From the NCBI GenBank assembly GCA_964017235.1, contig OZ024939.1, positions 43,068,241-43,132,240 on the forward strand: a stretch of 64,000 bases of DNA, given 5' to 3'. Within the stretch, counting starts at the first letter, position 1, and each line of letters starts with the position of its first letter. Of this stretch, positions 59,941-64,000 are shown one piece after another. A program made the position numbers and the translations under genes. Source of the DNA: Sabellastarte sp. h YS-2021 (Eukaryota; Annelida; Polychaeta; Sabellida; Sabellidae). The notes under the pieces were generated by a model, which saw only the letters and a program-made list of their open reading frames with translations, did not search any database and was not told the origin of the DNA.

Positions 59941-61915
59941 TCAAAGCAGCAGATTAGGTCATTCTAACCAGGCAATATTATGGATGTTTGGGCTGTACAA
60001 GTTTTGTACTATTTCAGACCTCGTGCGTATGTAAAATGCATGTGTGTTGAGTTGTACTGTACACAAATTGCATGTACTGTAGAAACCATTTCTCTACTTT
60101 GCAACCTCCTCTTTTAATTGTTATTTCTTTCTAGTTTTTAGTGTAAAATGGCCTTCTTTATCTTGGTATTCTGTACAAGTGAGTCATTTCCTTTTCAAAG
60201 ACTGTTTCTTTTGAATTTTTCCCAATCGTAGCTCCAGTGTACTTCCACTATTGTGTTGGAACTTTATCAGGAAAATAGCCAGCTGGAAATAGCTTAGAAA
60301 GCAGTTACATTTTCCAACAATCTGTGCATGTCTGCAGAACACTTCAGATAGGTTGTTCCTGTTGACTGGTGTGTATAGTTTTATGCTACTATGCACTGTA
60401 TTGGACTGTAGCAGAAGTCAGTAGTGTAATTGTAAGATACTCACCTAATTCCCGTGAGATTGTGTGTTTTATTCTTGGCCTTGTTCTGCTAGTGGGAAAA
60501 ATTTAGGTTGGGGCATCGGTCCAAAGGGGTTTACTGTGCAAAATATTTAACTTCTACTCTGTACTGCTCTCCTCCACCACCTCAATGGACCGTCATGATA
60601 TGGTCTGTACAATATATGAATCATTGCTATTTTTGAACATTCAGTTGGCAAAAGAATCCTGCAACACCATGTCCTGGAATGCTGTGGAATGAACTGTATT
60701 CCTACATCCGTAGTGTGTCCTCTTTAACAGGTTTCAGGAAAACTGCCATTCTGCAGGGCTTTTCACCCTAGTTTTTGCATATTTCCCTGGCATCTCTGCT
60801 TAGCGGCACAGAAACATCCACTGGCTTGATGAAGTTTGAACTATGTTTGTGTGCCTTAGAGAATGGCAGGGCAGAGATTAAGTACTGTAAATGTGCAATT
60901 AGATCAGATTGAAAGTGACATTAAGTCCTGGAATTATGTACCACTGTCTCATTTCTGCATGAATTTTGACCTCCGTTGCAACTGTGTGTGTTCATTTTGT
61001 ACGTTTTTTTCACTGTAATGTGACAAACTGCACATAGTACAGATGTTACTGCAGGGGAAATTCATATATAGTAGTATGTGTTTTGGGAATTTGTGTTTTT
61101 TTCTGTAATATTTTACCAAAATTCAAACCTTTCTTTGCTTTACTAAGGCAAGCAATTGCTTGTGTGTTTGTGTTTGTTCATCTGCTGCTAGCATGAAACT
61201 GTGCATGCCATAATCATGTAAAAAAAATTAAGCTAGAAATAATAATGTCATTGAACATTTGTAAAGGCAATTAATAGAAAATTTTACATTAAAAGCTTGA
61301 CAGATGTTTACATAAAATTTACCCCAAAATTTGAAAAGAAAATGAAGCAAAGTAGGAACCTTTCAAGGAAAATTTGCTGCATCTGTTTAATAGCAGAGCA
61401 GTATTAAAAACTTGGTGTTGTGTTTTTAAAATATCATTTTCATGAGAAGATATATTTATATATTACAAATCAGAATCCTCATATTACTAGTATGTTTCTT
61501 TTTACCGTCCAAAGGCTTCCTTCCATTGTTAGCTCTCTTAAGCTTTACATTTAAAGGTATGTTTAATGATCCCAGTATCCTGTTAATCTTGATCTCTGAT
61601 GAGAATGCTCCCTCTCCATACATATTTACCCATTGCATTTCATATATATTTCATATGCTTATACTATATATACCATTTTACCTTTATTAAAAGTTCAAAT
61701 TGTACTAAATTTTAGTAAAATTTGTGACTAGTTTCATGCCCCAGAATTATTAAACGTGATTCACTAACATTCCTCAACAGATTAAGTAAATGCCCTAAAA
61801 GTAGTAAAAGGTGAGCAAGTATTTAAAAACCAGTTTTCTCTGGCAAATTGAACATACTGTCATGGAAATCAAAGTGGACCTCAGTGATCAAACATGGGAG
61901 TTCTTATTTTCACAG

Positions 61916-62030
61916 AATACATGGAGCCACCTCAGTTTGTGAGAAAACCCCCGAACAAGGAAGTGAAGGAGAACCAGAGGGCCAGATTTGACGTCACGGT
62001 GACTGGAGTGCCCAAACCCGAGCTCTTGTG
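61916..62030 (+). CDS. Exon 29: first part of Ig domain 13
   Basis: The exon goes from phase 1 to phase 2 (split Trp TG|gtgaga). It encodes EYMEPPQFVRKPPNKEVKEN, then QRARFDVTVTGVPKPELLW. The B-strand Cys is Val. Confidence 0.89.
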
Positions 62031-62683
62031 GTGAGATATTCTGAAAGTGCAAGTGGTGAAATATTTATGTAAATTATACATTGGAATACCTTGAAGTAAA
62101 CCCCTATTAAGTACAAACTCCATGTTACGTGGAGGCCCAGAGTTGATGTACCAAGTAAAGCAGTTGTACTGAAAGGATGATTTTCTAAAATATTGCTCCA
62201 AGAAAAAAATGTTCAGCTGTTGTATATTTACAATATATTGACAAATGGAAGAGTTATCTCCCTTTAATTCCTAAGTTACCACACATGAAGGATTATTAAG
62301 GTATTGTAAATTTACAAAATTTCAGGCAGCAGGATTGTTGGGCTGCTGCGAATTTCCAGTTAATGAATGGCATACAAAGTTTTCACCAATTCTCAGATAG
62401 TTTTGCTGAGTTTGTTCAGAGATGTCCAATATGGTCATTGAATAGCCAACTGATTTGTGAAAAATCTTTTTACAATTCTGAAAATTAACAAGAGCTTGTC
62501 AGCATATATGCCTCTATAGCCATGGTCATCTCTTCTTATTACTACCTACATTGTAGCCTATCTGCTTCCTACCAGGACTACTCATAATACACTCAACTGA
62601 TTGCCATAAGATTTCAAAATTTTGTTAATTTAGTCAGAACTTAACTCAAGGACTAAATGATATGTCTTAACCTTGCACCTCAG
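62031..62683 (+). other. Intron 29
   Basis: AT-rich, nothing recognised. The acceptor is aaccttgcacctcag|g. Confidence 0.75.
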
Positions 62684-62868
62684 GTACCTGAAGGACACTG
62701 AATTAGTGGCAGGAGAACGGGTGTCTGAGGAATTCAAAGAGGTCAGGGGAGAATATTACTGGACCTTGTACATTGACAAGGTGACCTTGGAAGATGAAGG
62801 TGAACTGAAGGTCATTGCCAGGAACCCAGCCGGTGAAATCAGTGCAACATCCAGACTCACCATTCAAG
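62684..62868 (+). CDS. Exon 30: end of Ig domain 13
   Basis: The exon goes from phase 2 to phase 1 (TTCAAG|gtgagg). It encodes YLKDTELVAGERVSEEFKEV, then WTLYIDKVTLEDEGELKVIA and RNPAGEISATSRLTIQ. No canonical disulfide. It has the same length (185) and split as exon 23, suggesting domain duplication. Confidence 0.9.
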
Positions 62869-63220
62869 GTGAGGATTTTATAAATGATTGACTGATTAAT
62901 GATTTCATGAAGTATTGCTTTTAAAAATTGGAGGACTGTTTGATATAAATTTCTTCATATGATAAGTTAGTTAACTGATTTCTACATACTGTTTAACTAT
63001 TAAGTACTAGAAAACTCAGTTTTGTAATCCACTTGTGTGCATTTGCTTTCCACTCAATGTTAATAGAAGAACTACATACCTCAGATGTGGCGAATAATTA
63101 TTTGATTAAAACTGGAACAGTCATAACATCAAATCCAGCCCATGAATACATCCTGTTGACCTGTTCTAAGATAAAATTTGGTGTTGGTACTTTTCTTAAC
63201 CAATTCTACCCGATTTACAG
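62869..63220 (+). other. Intron 30
   Basis: A 352-base intron in which I see nothing. The acceptor is attctacccgatttacag|tg. Confidence 0.75.
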
Positions 63221-63514
63221 TGAAGAAAGAAATTCCAAAGTTCATAAAAAAGCCAGAAAATGTGGAATGTCTGGAATTTGAAGACGCCAGTTTTGAGACC
63301 ACAATCACTGGCAAGCCTAAACCTGAAGTGAGCTGGTACCGCGGTGACACACATCTGTTACCTAGCGACAGAATTATTTACGAGACAAGAGAAGAGGAGA
63401 ATGTTTATGTACTGAGGATGAAAAGTGTGAAGAAAGAAGAAAGTTCCATGTACACTGTGAAAGCTAGCAACGACCAGGGGACCATGAGTGCTAGTGCCAG
63501 GCTGAAAGTCACAC
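63221..63514 (+). CDS. Exon 31: Ig domain 14
   Basis: This whole Ig is phase 1 at both ends. It shows VKKEIPKFIKKPENVECLEF, EDASFETTITGKPKPEVSWY and KKEESSMYTVKASNDQGTMS. No canonical disulfide. It ends at CACAC|gtaagt. The last 64 bases and the donor are then repeated downstream; reading past the donor stops at 63544-63546. Confidence 0.9.
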
Positions 63515-64000
63515 GTAAGTCTGAAAATACCCTAAGTATGAACTAAAGGTACACTGTGAAAGCTAGCAATGACCAGGGGACCATGAGTGCTAGTGCCAGG
63601 CTGAAAGACACGCGTAAGTCTGAAAATACCCTAAGTATGAACTAAAGGTACACTGTGAAAGCTAGCAACGACCAGGGGACCATGAGTGCTAGTGCCAGGC
63701 TGAAAGTCACGCGTAAGTCTGAAAATACCGTAAGTATGAAGTAAAGGTACACTGTGAAAGCTAGCAACGACCAGGGGACCATGAGTGCTAGTGCCAGGCT
63801 GAAAGTCACACGTAAGTCTGAAAATACCCTAAGTATAAACTAAAGATATTCATACAGAAAGCTACCAACGACCATTGTACCGTGAGTGTTAGTGCCACAC
63901 TGAAAGCCACACATAAGTGTAAAATACCCTAAGTATGAGATAAAAGTATACATACTAAAAGCTAGTAATGTCCAGGGTACCACAAATGCCAGTGCCAGAC
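63451..64000 (+). repeat. 99-base tandem array duplicating an exon end and its splice donor
   Basis: The last 64 bases of exon 31 plus 35 bases of intron recur at 63550, 63649 and 63748 with few changes and at exactly 99-base spacing. Degenerate copies follow near 63850 and 63948. Copies 2 to 4 keep a perfect gtaagt donor; copy 5 has lost it (acataagt). The array runs off the window end. Confidence 0.93.
63515..64000 (+). other. Intron 31 (runs off the window)
   Basis: It consists almost wholly of the 99-base array. No further exon can be placed before the window ends. Confidence 0.7.

Larger units (their letters stand above)
58549..61915 (+). other. Intron 28 (3.4 kb)
   Basis: It holds repeat-derived sequence at about 59400-59940, including a LINE 3' end with target duplication. 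The remainder (59950-61915) shows no exon that I can support. The acceptor is cttattttcacag|aa. Confidence 0.7.
1..64000 (+). other. Single giant titin-like gene, partial at both ends
   Basis: All supported coding exons lie on the + strand and join in one frame: 31 exons with every donor phase matching the next acceptor phase. The domain order is acidic repeat spring, SH3, two Ig, nine DFRxxL motifs, Ig, IQ motif, eleven Ig. This is the build of a giant muscle filament protein (titin, Sallimus, Stretchin-MLCK, TTN-1, obscurin group). The start codon, promoter, stop codon and poly(A) site are outside the window. Which named ortholog it is cannot be settled here, because the kinase/Fn3 part that separates these families is not in view. 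Confidence 0.85.

Noticed and set aside
63550-63812. Copies 2-4 of the 99-base array as real extra exons
   Set aside because: They have no polypyrimidine tract or acceptor before them and hold only the last 21 codons of an Ig domain.

Overview
The window is eukaryotic: AT-rich, intron-dense, with GT-AG splice sites, mini- and microsatellites, and relics of retroelements and foldback elements. I read it as one giant gene on the + strand, entering before base 1 and leaving after base 64000, with no second gene on either strand. The protein is a titin-superfamily sarcomeric protein. Invertebrate bilaterian is fairly safe. Mollusc or other lophotrochozoan is my guess, from the protein style and from SINE-like tails resembling acattaaac; I cannot prove it from sequence alone.

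I place 31 exons whose splice phases all agree. They total 22,522 coding bases, about 7,507 codons, with the window ending one base into a codon. Layout: (1) bases 1-17032 hold three huge Glu-rich exons that look like an elastic or disordered spring. The first is built of decapeptide repeats. The second is 8,898 bases long and carries 50 copies of a 46-residue repeat. The third carries a different 46-residue repeat in about 14 copies. (2) 18297-21420 hold two microexons and a long disordered exon ending in an SH3 domain. (3) 23121-25793 encode two Ig (I-set) domains. (4) 28997-31053 encode an exon pair with nine DFRxxL motifs, the actin-binding motif known from smooth-muscle myosin light chain kinase. 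(5) 32132-32417 encode one Ig domain. (6) 35231-37347 encode an acidic segment, a clean IQ motif and a conserved-looking linker. (7) 38703-63514 encode eleven more Ig domains, with one Glu/Pro hinge and one acidic microexon between them.

Inferred working: the acidic repeat region would act as a long spring, the Ig chain as a stiffer filament, the DFRxxL cassette as an anchor on actin, the IQ motif as a calmodulin or light-chain site, and the SH3 domain as a proline-ligand site. The combination recalls Stretchin-MLCK, Sallimus (insect titin), nematode TTN-1 and obscurin/UNC-89 without matching any of them exactly as I know them. No kinase or Fn3 domain is inside the window; either could lie downstream.

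The most notable signals are as follows. The two 46-residue arrays align without gaps in one register, so they look like one ancient repeat homogenised twice. The ninefold DFRxxL cassette sits in a titin-like chain. Two intronic tandem arrays have multiplied splice sites: acceptor-like copies before 54448 and donor copies after 63514. There is also a clear short LINE 3' end with a 9-base target-site duplication at 59632-59869. I see no promoter, tRNA, rRNA or CRISPR array.
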